Positions 10,039 through 17,593 of a stretch of DNA of 64,000 bases are shown piece by piece. The DNA is from Paracoccaceae bacterium (lineage in GTDB: Bacteria > Pseudomonadota > Alphaproteobacteria > Rhodobacterales > Rhodobacteraceae). The notes under the pieces were generated by a model, which was given only the letters and a program-made list of their open reading frames with translations, was not told the origin of the DNA and ran no database searches. The stretch covers positions 1-64,000 of the forward strand of contig JAAEZA010000019.1 of NCBI GenBank assembly GCA_018223125.1, in the 5' to 3' direction. Position 1 is the stretch's first letter. Each line of letters starts with the position of its first letter. A program made the translations under genes and the position numbers.

Positions 10039-11034
10039 CTATTGTTGCGCCGCGCCCATTCTCTGGGCGACGTCGATCATTCTGTTGGAAAAGCCCCATT
10101 CATTGTCATACCAGCCGAAAATGCGGGTAAACTCGGGGCCTGTGATCAGTTCCGGTCCTGCCAGCACAAGGGACTCCGGCCTGCTGCGCAGATCGGTGGA
10201 GACCAGTGGCTTTTCCGTCCAGCCAAGAACAGGGGACTGGTCTACCGCCGCTTTCAGCGCGTCTTTGAAACCCGCGCCCTGCCGCTGTAGCTTCACGACC
10301 AGATCCACAGCAGAGACACTGGCCACCGGAACGCGCACGGCGCTGCCGGTGATGCGTCCGGCCAGATCGGGAACGACGCGGTCAATCAATTTTGTCGCGC
10401 TGGAAGTGGTGGGCACCATAGACAGCGCCGCCGCACGGCTGCGGGCCAGATCCTTGCCGGCCGTGTCAATGGTGGGCTGGCTGCTGGTGTAGCAGTGGAT
10501 CGTGTTCATATGCCCGCCCGACACACCGAAACGGTCCTCAAGCAGACGCAGCAACGGGGCGAGCGCGTTGGTCGTGCAGGACGCGTTAGAAACAATTTCC
10601 TGTCCGGTGTAAGCTGCATCATTTGCCCCGAGCACCAAGGTGACATCTGCGGCGTCAGAGGGGCCGGAAATCAGCACAGCGCCCGCGCCGGCCTGAAGCC
10701 CCGCTTCGGCCACGGCGCGGCTGGTGGCACGGCCCGAACATTCCAGCAGAATATCCACCCCCTTCAGATCCGGCAGCGGTGCCGCAGGATCAATCTGGTG
10801 AAACGGGATTTCGGCACCATTCACCAGCAGCGCCCCGCTGCGGGTTTCCACCTGCCCGCGAAACGGGCCGAACACGCTGTCGTATTCAAACAGATAGGCA
10901 CAGGTGTCCAGCGGGGCGAGATCGTTAATCAGCACCACCTCTAGCGGGCTGTCCTGGCGGCTGGTGGACAGGGCACGCAGGATCGAACGCCCGATCCTCC
11001 CGAACCCATGAATTGCGACACGGACCTTCTTCAT
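10039..11034 (-). CDS. gap: type I glyceraldehyde-3-phosphate dehydrogenase paralogue
   Basis: A 331-residue phosphorylating GAPDH-family protein that interconverts glyceraldehyde 3-phosphate and 1,3-bisphosphoglycerate. It has the NAD-binding GFGRIGRSILRAL start, the catalytic cysteine in SNASCTTNALAP (about residue 153) and the partner histidine in TIHCYTSSQ (about 180). The usual second cysteine of the SCTTNCLAP motif is alanine here. Erythrose-4-phosphate dehydrogenase is a less likely alternative. The ATG at 11034 is preceded two codons earlier by an in-frame GTG; the ribosome site is weak for both. Being between bhcD (147 bases upstream) and maeB on the same strand suggests a gluconeogenic role during growth on C2 compounds, which is inference. 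Confidence 0.85.
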   Translation of the reverse strand: MKKVRVAIHGFGRIGRSILRALSTSRQDSPLEVVLINDLAPLDTCAYLFEYDSVFGPFRGQVETRSGALLVNGAEIPFHQIDPAAPLPDLKGVDILLECSGRATSRAVAEAGLQAGAGAVLISGPSDAADVTLVLGANDAAYTGQEIVSNASCTTNALAPLLRLLEDRFGVSGGHMNTIHCYTSSQPTIDTAGKDLARSRAAALSMVPTTSSATKLIDRVVPDLAGRITGSAVRVPVASVSAVDLVVKLQRQGAGFKDALKAAVDQSPVLGWTEKPLVSTDLRSRPESLVLAGPELITGPEFTRIFGWYDNEWGFSNRMIDVAQRMGAAQQ

Positions 11035-11180
11035 CTTCACTTTTCTTATGACTGGGCACGCGAAAAAAGCGCGGCATTTCTTGGGCTTGCAACTTCAATC
11101 AGCGCCAGATCGAAACAAGTTACCGTAAGGGCAACTTCAGACCGGCCCGCCCAGCCTATCAAGCTTGTCAGGGGGCTGCA

Positions 11181-12146
11181 TCAAAAATCCACGTCTTGTG
11201 CGATACCTTGCGCGACCGCCAGTACAACGACCGCCGACGCCACGGCGAGGTCCTGCAAGCCAACGCCTGTGCCATCAAAAATCGTGATCTCTTCATCAGA
11301 ACTGCGCCCCTCTGCTGCGCCGTTGATGACCGCACCCAATTCGATGATCTGCTTTTGCTGGATCAGACCCGCGGCCACCGGATGCTGGAACTCGCCTATG
11401 GTTACAGATTGCGCAATTTCATCGGTGAACAAACGGGCATTTGCTGCCAGTTCCGCCGCGATTTCCTGCTTGCCCTTCGTGTCCGTGCCCATACAGGCCA
11501 GATGGGTGCCTGCGCGGATCTGCCCGTCCTGCAGGATCGCGCCAAAGCTGGAGGTAATGGTCACGATTACATCGCTTTGCGCGCCCAGATCCTCAAGGCT
11601 CACCGCCTGAAAGCCAAGCCCCAGTTCTTCGGCCACCTTGCGCAAACTGTCGAGCTTTTCAGGGGAGCGGTTCCAGGCAACAACCCGCTTAAACTCCCGT
11701 TGCTCTGCCACCGCGCGCAACTGGAAAGCCGCCTGATGCCCTGCACCCACAATTCCCAGAACTTCGCAATCCTGCCGCGCAAGACAGTCCACCGAAACTG
11801 CCGCTGCCGCTGCCGTGCGCAGGGCTGTTAGCAAATTGCCCCCCACCACAGCGCGGCACTGGCCCGTGTCTGCATCAAACAGGAATATGGTGGACTGATG
11901 GTTGGTCAGGCCTTTTTCCGCATTCCCCGGCCAGTAGCCGCCAGATTTCAGACCCAGATTGAGCGCCGCCTTATCAAAACCGGATTTGAACCCGTAAAGC
12001 GCATCTGCATGGCCGATCGCCTCGCGGATCACCGGAAAGTTAGAGGCGGTGCGGGCAGACATGGAGGCAAACACGCCTTTGACAGCATCAAACGCTGCAT
12101 CGCGGGTCATCAGGGCGGCTATTTCTTTTTCGGGAACGATCAACAT
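11181..12146 (-). CDS. bhcD: iminosuccinate reductase of the beta-hydroxyaspartate cycle
   Basis: A 321-residue protein of the ornithine cyclodeaminase/mu-crystallin family. In the beta-hydroxyaspartate cycle BhcD reduces iminosuccinate to L-aspartate with NAD(P)H. A Rossmann motif is visible (LGIVGAGHQAAFQLRAV), and substrate-side features typical of the family are LNLGLKSGGYWPGN near the N-terminus and FDGTGVGLQDLAVA near the C-terminus. It is the last of four same-strand genes in the order bhcA-B-C-D described in Paracoccus. That gene order, more than the sequence alone, separates it from other ornithine cyclodeaminase homologues. The upstream ribosome-binding site is weak, and a hairpin lies in the gap after bhcC. 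Confidence 0.9.
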   Translation of the reverse strand: MLIVPEKEIAALMTRDAAFDAVKGVFASMSARTASNFPVIREAIGHADALYGFKSGFDKAALNLGLKSGGYWPGNAEKGLTNHQSTIFLFDADTGQCRAVVGGNLLTALRTAAAAAVSVDCLARQDCEVLGIVGAGHQAAFQLRAVAEQREFKRVVAWNRSPEKLDSLRKVAEELGLGFQAVSLEDLGAQSDVIVTITSSFGAILQDGQIRAGTHLACMGTDTKGKQEIAAELAANARLFTDEIAQSVTIGEFQHPVAAGLIQQKQIIELGAVINGAAEGRSSDEEITIFDGTGVGLQDLAVASAVVVLAVAQGIAQDVDF

Positions 12147-12167
12147 GGGGAGAACCTTTGAATTGGA

Positions 12168-12198
12168 ACACGTTGGGGCCAGCGAACCGGCCCCGTGT
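12168..12198 (-). other. intercistronic hairpin between bhcC and bhcD
   Basis: GGGGCC and GGCCCC pair across an eight-base loop, with further ACAC/GTGT pairing at the base beyond a short bulge. There is no T-run after it on the - strand. It looks like an mRNA processing or stability element, or a partial attenuator, rather than a full terminator. Confidence 0.55.
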
Positions 12199-12217
12199 TT
12201 TGGTATGCTTAAGCGGC

Positions 12218-13378
12218 TTAGTAAGCTTTGCCGCGCGCGGATACCGGCCAGACGGTTTCCACCTTGTCGCCGCGCACACCAACGTACCAGTCGTGCACAT
12301 TACAGGTCGGATCGCAGTGGCCGGGTACAAGACGCAGCTTGTCATTGACCTTCAGGGCGCCGTTCGGGTCCGCAACAACACCGTGTTCATCGGAACATTT
12401 CAGATATTCCACATCATCGCGGCCATAGACAAACGGCAGGCCGGAATCCACAGACTGGGCCTTCAGACCTGCATCCACAATGGCCTTATCGGCCTTTGCA
12501 TGGCTCATCACCGTGGTCAGGATAAACAGCGCATTTTCCCATTCGCCCTGATCAATCCGCTTGCCGTCCTTGTCCAGAATCCGTCCATAATCCGCATCCA
12601 TAAAAGCATAAGAGCCGCATTGCAGTTCGTTATAAACACCCGATCCGCTTTCGAAGTAATAGGATCCGGTGCCACCGCCACCAACGATGTCACACTCCAG
12701 CCCGTTGCTTTTCAGCCCCTGCACCGCGTCAGCCACCTGCGCAATGGCCGCGTCCAGCTTTTCCTTGCGATCGCTGTAAAGCTCCATGTGCTGCATCGCA
12801 CCCTGATAGGCCTGAATACCGGCGAATTTCAGCCCCTCGGCGCGGTCGATCAGTTTGGCGATATTTACCACATCCTGTGTTGTGCCGACCCCGCAGCGCC
12901 CCGCACCACAGTCGATTTCCACCAGCGCCTCTATCTGCGTGCCGTGTTTCACCGCCGCTTCGGACAGCGCCTTAACGTTATCCGGATCATCCACACAGAC
13001 CAGCACGCGACAGCCGAGTTTCGGCATCTTTGCCAACCGGTCGATCTTGGCAGGGTCAGTGACCTGATTGGAAACCATCACATCCCTGATGCCGCCACGG
13101 GCGAAAACCTCCGCCTCCGAGACTTTCTGACAGCAGACACCCACTGCCGCCCCGAGATCCTGTTGCAGCTTCAGCACGTCAACGGATTTATGCATCTTGC
13201 CATGGGCGCGGTGGCGCATCCCGTGGGCCTTGGCGTAATCGCCCATCTTGCGGATGTTGCGTTCCAGCGCGTCCAGATCCAGCACCAGACAGGGGGTCTG
13301 GATGTCTGCCGCATCCATGCCCGGTACAGCGGGCACGTCAAAGCCGACATCTAGGTCATCAAAATTTATATCTTTCAT
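12218..13378 (-). CDS. bhcC: beta-hydroxyaspartate aldolase
   Basis: A 386-residue PLP enzyme of the D-threonine aldolase/DSD1-like fold type III family. BhcC condenses glycine with glyoxylate to (2R,3S)-beta-hydroxyaspartate. The N-terminal PLP-barrel region carries MRHRAHGKMHKS, where the lysine near residue 61 is the likely Schiff-base residue. CDPTCNVHDWYVGVRG near the C-terminus matches the metal-binding H-x-C-type region of this family. AAGGA precedes the ATG at 13378. A longer GTG start at 13402 is possible but lacks a site. It starts five bases after the bhcB stop, so the two are translated from one message. Assignment rests on family plus the conserved four-gene order. Confidence 0.93.
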   Translation of the reverse strand: MKDINFDDLDVGFDVPAVPGMDAADIQTPCLVLDLDALERNIRKMGDYAKAHGMRHRAHGKMHKSVDVLKLQQDLGAAVGVCCQKVSEAEVFARGGIRDVMVSNQVTDPAKIDRLAKMPKLGCRVLVCVDDPDNVKALSEAAVKHGTQIEALVEIDCGAGRCGVGTTQDVVNIAKLIDRAEGLKFAGIQAYQGAMQHMELYSDRKEKLDAAIAQVADAVQGLKSNGLECDIVGGGGTGSYYFESGSGVYNELQCGSYAFMDADYGRILDKDGKRIDQGEWENALFILTTVMSHAKADKAIVDAGLKAQSVDSGLPFVYGRDDVEYLKCSDEHGVVADPNGALKVNDKLRLVPGHCDPTCNVHDWYVGVRGDKVETVWPVSARGKAY

Positions 13379-13383
13379 CGGTT

Positions 13384-14352
13384 TCAGTCCTTTTTCAGCC
13401 ACGGCAGCCTTGCCAGATCGACGTTACCGCCGGTGATAATGACACCCACGCGTTTTCCTGCGAAAATGTCCTTGTTCTTCAGAATAATGGCCAGCGGCAC
13501 GGCGCTGCTGGGCTCCATCACGATTTTCATGCGCTGCCAGATCAGCTTCATCGCATCAACGATCTCGGGATCGCTGGCGGTCAGGATGTCCGAGACATGG
13601 TTTTTCACAAAATGCCACGTCAGATCCTTCAGCGGCACTTTCAGCCCGTCTGCCACCGTTTCCGGCGCATCATCTGCGATGATGTGGCCAGCCTTGAAAC
13701 TGCGGCAGGCATCGTCCGCCTGCTCCGGCTCTGCCGCGATGACCTGCGCGTCAGGGGCCAGACGGGACAGGGTCAGGCAGGTGCCCGAAATCATCCCGCC
13801 GCCACCAATCGGGGCCACCACCATATCAAGACCACCGCCGAAATCCTCCATCTGCTCCAGCAGCTCCAGCGAACAGGTGCCCTGCCCTGCAATCACGCGG
13901 GGATCGTTATAAGGATGGACGAAATTACCGCCGGTTTGCGCCTGAACCTGCGCAAACACCTCTTCACGCGAAGTGGTGGAAGGCTCACACTCGGTGATCA
14001 ACCCGCCATAGCCCCGCACCGCGTCTTTCTTGGCTTGCGGTGCCGTGCGTGGCATTACCACATTGCAGGGTATCCCCCGCCGTCCCGCTGCATAGGACAG
14101 GGACAGTGCGTGGTTGCCCGAACTATGGGTGCAGACGCCGTTCTTCGCCTCTGCACCGGACAGGCCGAACACCGCGTTAGAGGCACCGCGCACCTTGAAG
14201 GCCCCTGCTTTCTGAAAATTTTCGCATTTGAAGAAAATCTCGCACCCTGCAAGGGAATTCACATAAGAAGAGGTCAGCACCGGCGTGCGGTGGATGAAGG
14301 GTTTCACCCGTTCACGGGCCGCCAGCACATCGTTGAAATCAGGTATCTTCAT
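13384..14352 (-). CDS. bhcB: beta-hydroxyaspartate dehydratase
   Basis: A 322-residue fold type II PLP enzyme of the serine/threonine dehydratase family. BhcB removes water from beta-hydroxyaspartate to give iminosuccinate. The PLP lysine lies in FQKAGAFKVRGASNA (about residue 53). The phosphate-binding glycine loop is APIGGGGMISG, and SSGNHALSLSY is also typical. The ATG at 14352 has AAGGA upstream. A GTG at 14373 would overlap the bhcA stop by four bases and is the alternative start. Without context it could be taken for threonine dehydratase or serine racemase; the bhc neighbourhood makes the specific call. Confidence 0.92.
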   Translation of the reverse strand: MKIPDFNDVLAARERVKPFIHRTPVLTSSYVNSLAGCEIFFKCENFQKAGAFKVRGASNAVFGLSGAEAKNGVCTHSSGNHALSLSYAAGRRGIPCNVVMPRTAPQAKKDAVRGYGGLITECEPSTTSREEVFAQVQAQTGGNFVHPYNDPRVIAGQGTCSLELLEQMEDFGGGLDMVVAPIGGGGMISGTCLTLSRLAPDAQVIAAEPEQADDACRSFKAGHIIADDAPETVADGLKVPLKDLTWHFVKNHVSDILTASDPEIVDAMKLIWQRMKIVMEPSSAVPLAIILKNKDIFAGKRVGVIITGGNVDLARLPWLKKD

Positions 14353-14369
14353 CTGTCGCAATTCCTTGT

Positions 14370-15560
14370 TCACGCTGCCGCCTGACGGGCGGACTTTCCC
14401 CCGTGGCGGTAAAATTCCTGTGCCGCTGCCACACCGGAGCCGAGCGTAATGTCCAGCCCCAGATCAACCATCACCATTTCAGCAACCCCCAGTCCTGACA
14501 GCATCATCGCATCTGTCAGCATTCCCAGATGGCCGATGCGGAACACCTTGCCCGCAACTTCGCCCAGACCGACACCAAATGCCATGCCGTAATCCTTTGC
14601 GGCAACGTTCACGATCTCTGTCGCGTTGAAGCCTTCGGGCGTGCGGATGGCGGAAACGCTGTCCGAATAAACCTCGGGCGACGCCGCGCAAAGCTCCAGC
14701 CCCCAAGCCGCGACAGCCTTGCGCACCCCTGTGGCAATCCGTGTGTGACGGGCAAAAACACAGTCCAGCCCCTCGGACTCAAGCATTTCAAGGGACAGCT
14801 TCAGACCGTTCATCAGACCGACCGGCGGCGTGTAGGGAAAGGCGTTGTTATCATAGCCTGCCTGCATGTCAGCCAGATCAAAGAAGGTGCGCGGCAGGCT
14901 GGCGGTTTTTGTCGCTGCAAAAGCCTTTTCACTAACGCCGACAATGGCCAGACCGGCAGGCAGCATGAACCCTTTCTGCGATCCGGTCACAGCAACATCC
15001 ACGCCCCAGTCGTCCATGCGAAAATCCATCGACCCAATGGAACTGACCCCGTCCACGAACAGCATCGCCGGATGGTCTGCTGCATCCAAGGCACGCCGCA
15101 CCGCAGCGATGTCGGATTTCACCCCTGTTGCTGTTTCATTATGCGTCGCCAGCACAGCCTTGATGCTGTTGGACGTATCCGCGCGCAGGATTTCTTCGTA
15201 TCTATCCGCTGGCAGCCCCTCACCCCAAGGGGTTTCCACAACCTGCACGTCCAGACTGTGACGCTGGCACATGTCAATCCAGCGGTGCGAGAACATGCCA
15301 TTGCGGGCTGCCAGAACCTTGTCCCCCGCGCTGAGACAATTGCTCAGGGCGGTTTCCCAGCCCCCTGTCCCCGTGGACGGAAAGATAAAGACACGCGCAG
15401 CTTCGGATTTCAGAACCCGCCGCACGCCTTCCAGACAGGGATGCAGGATGTCACCGAACAACGCAGAGCGATGGTCGATTGTGGGCATATAGCACGCCTG
15501 ACGGATCGCCTCGGGCATGTTTGTCGGGCCGGGGATAAAAACGGGATTTTGAAAACTCAT
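14370..15560 (-). CDS. bhcA: L-aspartate:glyoxylate aminotransferase
   Basis: A 396-residue class V aminotransferase (serine-glyoxylate aminotransferase-like). BhcA moves the amino group of aspartate to glyoxylate, giving glycine and oxaloacetate. The N-terminus FIPGPTNMPEAIRQA is typical, and the PLP lysine is in VTGSQKGFMLPAGLA (about residue 196) following the aspartate of FVDGVSSIGSMDF. I chose the ATG at 15560 because GGAG lies six bases upstream; the ATG four codons earlier has no site. It is the first gene of the bhcABCD operon and is divergent from the regulator bhcR. Confidence 0.93.
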   Translation of the reverse strand: MSFQNPVFIPGPTNMPEAIRQACYMPTIDHRSALFGDILHPCLEGVRRVLKSEAARVFIFPSTGTGGWETALSNCLSAGDKVLAARNGMFSHRWIDMCQRHSLDVQVVETPWGEGLPADRYEEILRADTSNSIKAVLATHNETATGVKSDIAAVRRALDAADHPAMLFVDGVSSIGSMDFRMDDWGVDVAVTGSQKGFMLPAGLAIVGVSEKAFAATKTASLPRTFFDLADMQAGYDNNAFPYTPPVGLMNGLKLSLEMLESEGLDCVFARHTRIATGVRKAVAAWGLELCAASPEVYSDSVSAIRTPEGFNATEIVNVAAKDYGMAFGVGLGEVAGKVFRIGHLGMLTDAMMLSGLGVAEMVMVDLGLDITLGSGVAAAQEFYRHGGKSARQAAA

Positions 15561-15728
15561 ACTGTTCTCCATCAGACTGTTTCACAAAGGCTAAGCGCTC
15601 CCACAGCGTTTCACAATTTTTTTGAAATCGTTTTTCATAATATCGAAAATCGAAAAAGCTATTATTTGTCAAACCGTTATATTTTTCATATTGTGAAAAC
15701 ATATTTCAGTTAGTGCGAGGAAGATCTT
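15561..15728. promoter_or_regulatory. bhcA/bhcR divergent promoter region with three TTTC-GAAA palindromes
   Basis: This AT-rich 168-base interval lies between divergent bhcA and bhcR. Three spaced inverted motifs of the form TTTTC-N-GAAAA are visible. One is at 15609-15627 (TTTC..GAAA), one at 15632-15649 (TTTTCATAATATCGAAAA), and one at 15683-15699 (TTTTCATATTGTGAAAA). They are the best candidates for operators of the IclR-type regulator BhcR, which is known to respond to glyoxylate. The assignment of the operators is inferred from position and symmetry only. Confidence 0.6.
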
Positions 15729-16577
15729 ATGGCTTTGCAAGACAATGACAATCCGGCAGAGCGCAGGCAAAGGGGGCGCCCCCGCGCCTTTCACTCGAAA
15801 ACCGAACAGAATACCATCAAATCGCTGGACCGTGCGATGGTTGTACTGGAAGAGGTGGCAGGCAATGATGGCGCATCTTTAAGCGAACTTTCCCGCCGGC
15901 TCGGGGAATCTCCGGCAACGCTTTACCGTGTATTAACCACACTTGCCCTGCATCAGATCGTCGAAACCAACGAAAGCACGCAGACATGGCATATCGGTGC
16001 GGGGGCCTTTCTGATCGGTTCTGCTTTCCTGCGTCGCACCAGTCTTGTGGAAACCAGCCGCCCAATCCTGCGCGAACTGATGGAAACCACCGGAGAAACA
16101 GCAAACCTCGGGGTAGAAAAGGACGGACATGTGCTGTTTCTGGGACAGGTGGAAACCCACGCCCCGATCCGGGCCTTCTTTCCGCCCGGCACGCTGTCCC
16201 CGTTGCACGCTTCGGGCATCGGCAAGGTGCTGCTGGCCTATTTTGATCCCGTGCGGCTGAACCGTTTTGCAAGATCGGGACTGGAGCGGTTTACTGATCA
16301 GACGCTTGATGAACTGCCCGCACTGGAGGCTGATCTGGAACAGGTCCGTGCGCGGGGCTATTCGGTGGACGATCAGGAACGCAATACGGGAATGCGCTGT
16401 ATCGCGGCCCCGATCCGGAACGCCTTGGGCGAGGTCATTGCCGGAATCTCCGTCTCCGGCCCCACCAGCCGGATCGAACAGGCACAAATTCCCGCACTGG
16501 CCGAAGCGGTTATAGACGCCGCCGCCCGCGTTTCAAATGCGATGGGGGCCGGATCAGACCGGCCCCGAACGGATTAG
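15729..16577 (+). CDS. bhcR: IclR family regulator of the beta-hydroxyaspartate cycle
   Basis: A 282-residue IclR-type regulator. A basic N-terminal tail (RRQRGRPRAF) precedes the winged helix-turn-helix (SLSELSRRLGESPATLYRVL, about residues 51-70), and a GAF-like effector domain follows with LSPLHASGIGKVLLAY. In Paracoccus, BhcR controls bhcABCD in response to glyoxylate. Its divergent position here is the same. AGGAAG lies just upstream of the ATG. The stop codon overlaps that of convergent allE by three to four bases, an unusually tight join between the cycle's regulator and a ureide catabolism gene. Confidence 0.92.
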   Translation: MALQDNDNPAERRQRGRPRAFHSKTEQNTIKSLDRAMVVLEEVAGNDGASLSELSRRLGESPATLYRVLTTLALHQIVETNESTQTWHIGAGAFLIGSAFLRRTSLVETSRPILRELMETTGETANLGVEKDGHVLFLGQVETHAPIRAFFPPGTLSPLHASGIGKVLLAYFDPVRLNRFARSGLERFTDQTLDELPALEADLEQVRARGYSVDDQERNTGMRCIAAPIRNALGEVIAGISVSGPTSRIEQAQIPALAEAVIDAAARVSNAMGAGSDRPRTD

Positions 16578-17407
16578 TTTTTGGATAGCTTCAAGTTCAT
16601 GTGCCGGTTCACATCCTTATAAAGCAGATACCGGAACGGCCCCGGACCACCTGCATAACAGGCCTGCGGGCAGAAGGCGCGCAACCACATATAGTCACCG
16701 GCCTCAACCTCTACCCAGTCCTGATTAAGCCGGTAAACCGCCTTGCCTTCCAGCACATAAAGCCCGTGTTCCATTACATGGGTTTCGCAAAACGGAATCA
16801 CTCCGCCCGGTTGCAGGGTCACAATGGTGACGTGCATATCGTGGCGCAGGTCGTTCGGGTCCACAAATCGGGTTGTCGCCCAAACGCCGTTGGTGTCGGG
16901 CATCACGCTTGGGGCGATGTCCTTTTCATTGGCGATAACGGGATCGGGAAAATCCAGCCCTTCAACCGTTTCATAGGCCTTGCGCACCCAGTGAAACCGC
17001 GTGACCTGATCCGATGTATTGCGCAGGGTCCAGTCCATTCCGGCAGGCAGATAGGCATAACCGCCCTCTTCCAGCGTATGGGTTTCACCCTTGAAGGTCA
17101 GTTCGAAACTGCCCTCAACCACGAACAGAACACCCTGTGCGTCAGGGTCCGTTTCCGGCCTGTCAGAACCGCCACCGGGCTGCACTTCCATGATGTACTG
17201 GGAAAAAGTTTCGGCAAATCCGCTCAGCGGGCGCGAGATTACCCACAGCCGCGTCTTGTCCCAGAAGGGCAGAAAGCTCGTCACGATATCCCGCATGGTG
17301 CCTTTCGGAATTACCGCGTAGGCATCGGTAAAAACCGCACGATCCGAAAGGAGTTGCGTCTGGTCAGGGTGCCCGCCAGTGGGGGCAAAATAGCGTGTCT
17401 TGGTCAT
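16574..17407 (-). CDS. allE: (S)-ureidoglycine aminohydrolase
   Basis: A 277-residue bicupin protein of the AllE/ureidoglycine aminohydrolase family, which converts (S)-ureidoglycine to (S)-ureidoglycolate and ammonia. Two cupin halves are visible. The first contains GVLFVVEGSFELTF and LPAGMDWTLRN. The second contains IPFCETHVMEHGLYVLEGKA with the metal-binding Glu, His, His and a later Gln. The N-terminus RYFAPTGGHPDQTQLLSDRA is characteristic. The ATG at 17407 has GGAG upstream. It acts just before allA in the pathway and ends on top of the bhcR stop, linking ureide breakdown with glyoxylate assimilation. Confidence 0.92.
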   Translation of the reverse strand: MTKTRYFAPTGGHPDQTQLLSDRAVFTDAYAVIPKGTMRDIVTSFLPFWDKTRLWVISRPLSGFAETFSQYIMEVQPGGGSDRPETDPDAQGVLFVVEGSFELTFKGETHTLEEGGYAYLPAGMDWTLRNTSDQVTRFHWVRKAYETVEGLDFPDPVIANEKDIAPSVMPDTNGVWATTRFVDPNDLRHDMHVTIVTLQPGGVIPFCETHVMEHGLYVLEGKAVYRLNQDWVEVEAGDYMWLRAFCPQACYAGGPGPFRYLLYKDVNRHMNLKLSKN

Positions 17408-17530
17408 CAAAGGCTCCGGTACAGAATTGTACCCAAAATCGCCGCTTTGCAGCAGGAGGGGAAGTGTGTGAATGCCTGAAAGATCATTCGGGATTATTTG
17501 ATAGTCTTCTCCCGCTTGATGTTCGGGCAA

Positions 17531-17559
17531 GAAAAATGCCGGCCTGTTTCCAGACCGGC
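17531..17559 (-). terminator. intrinsic terminator after the OmpA-domain gene
   Basis: On the - strand a nine-base-pair stem (GCCGGTCTG with CAGGCCGGC) closes around GAAA and is followed by ATTTTT. It ends the gene at 17594-19279 and separates it from allE. Confidence 0.85.
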
Positions 17560-17593
17560 ACCTTCCTTTCTATCGGCTTGGCTGAAAGACGCC

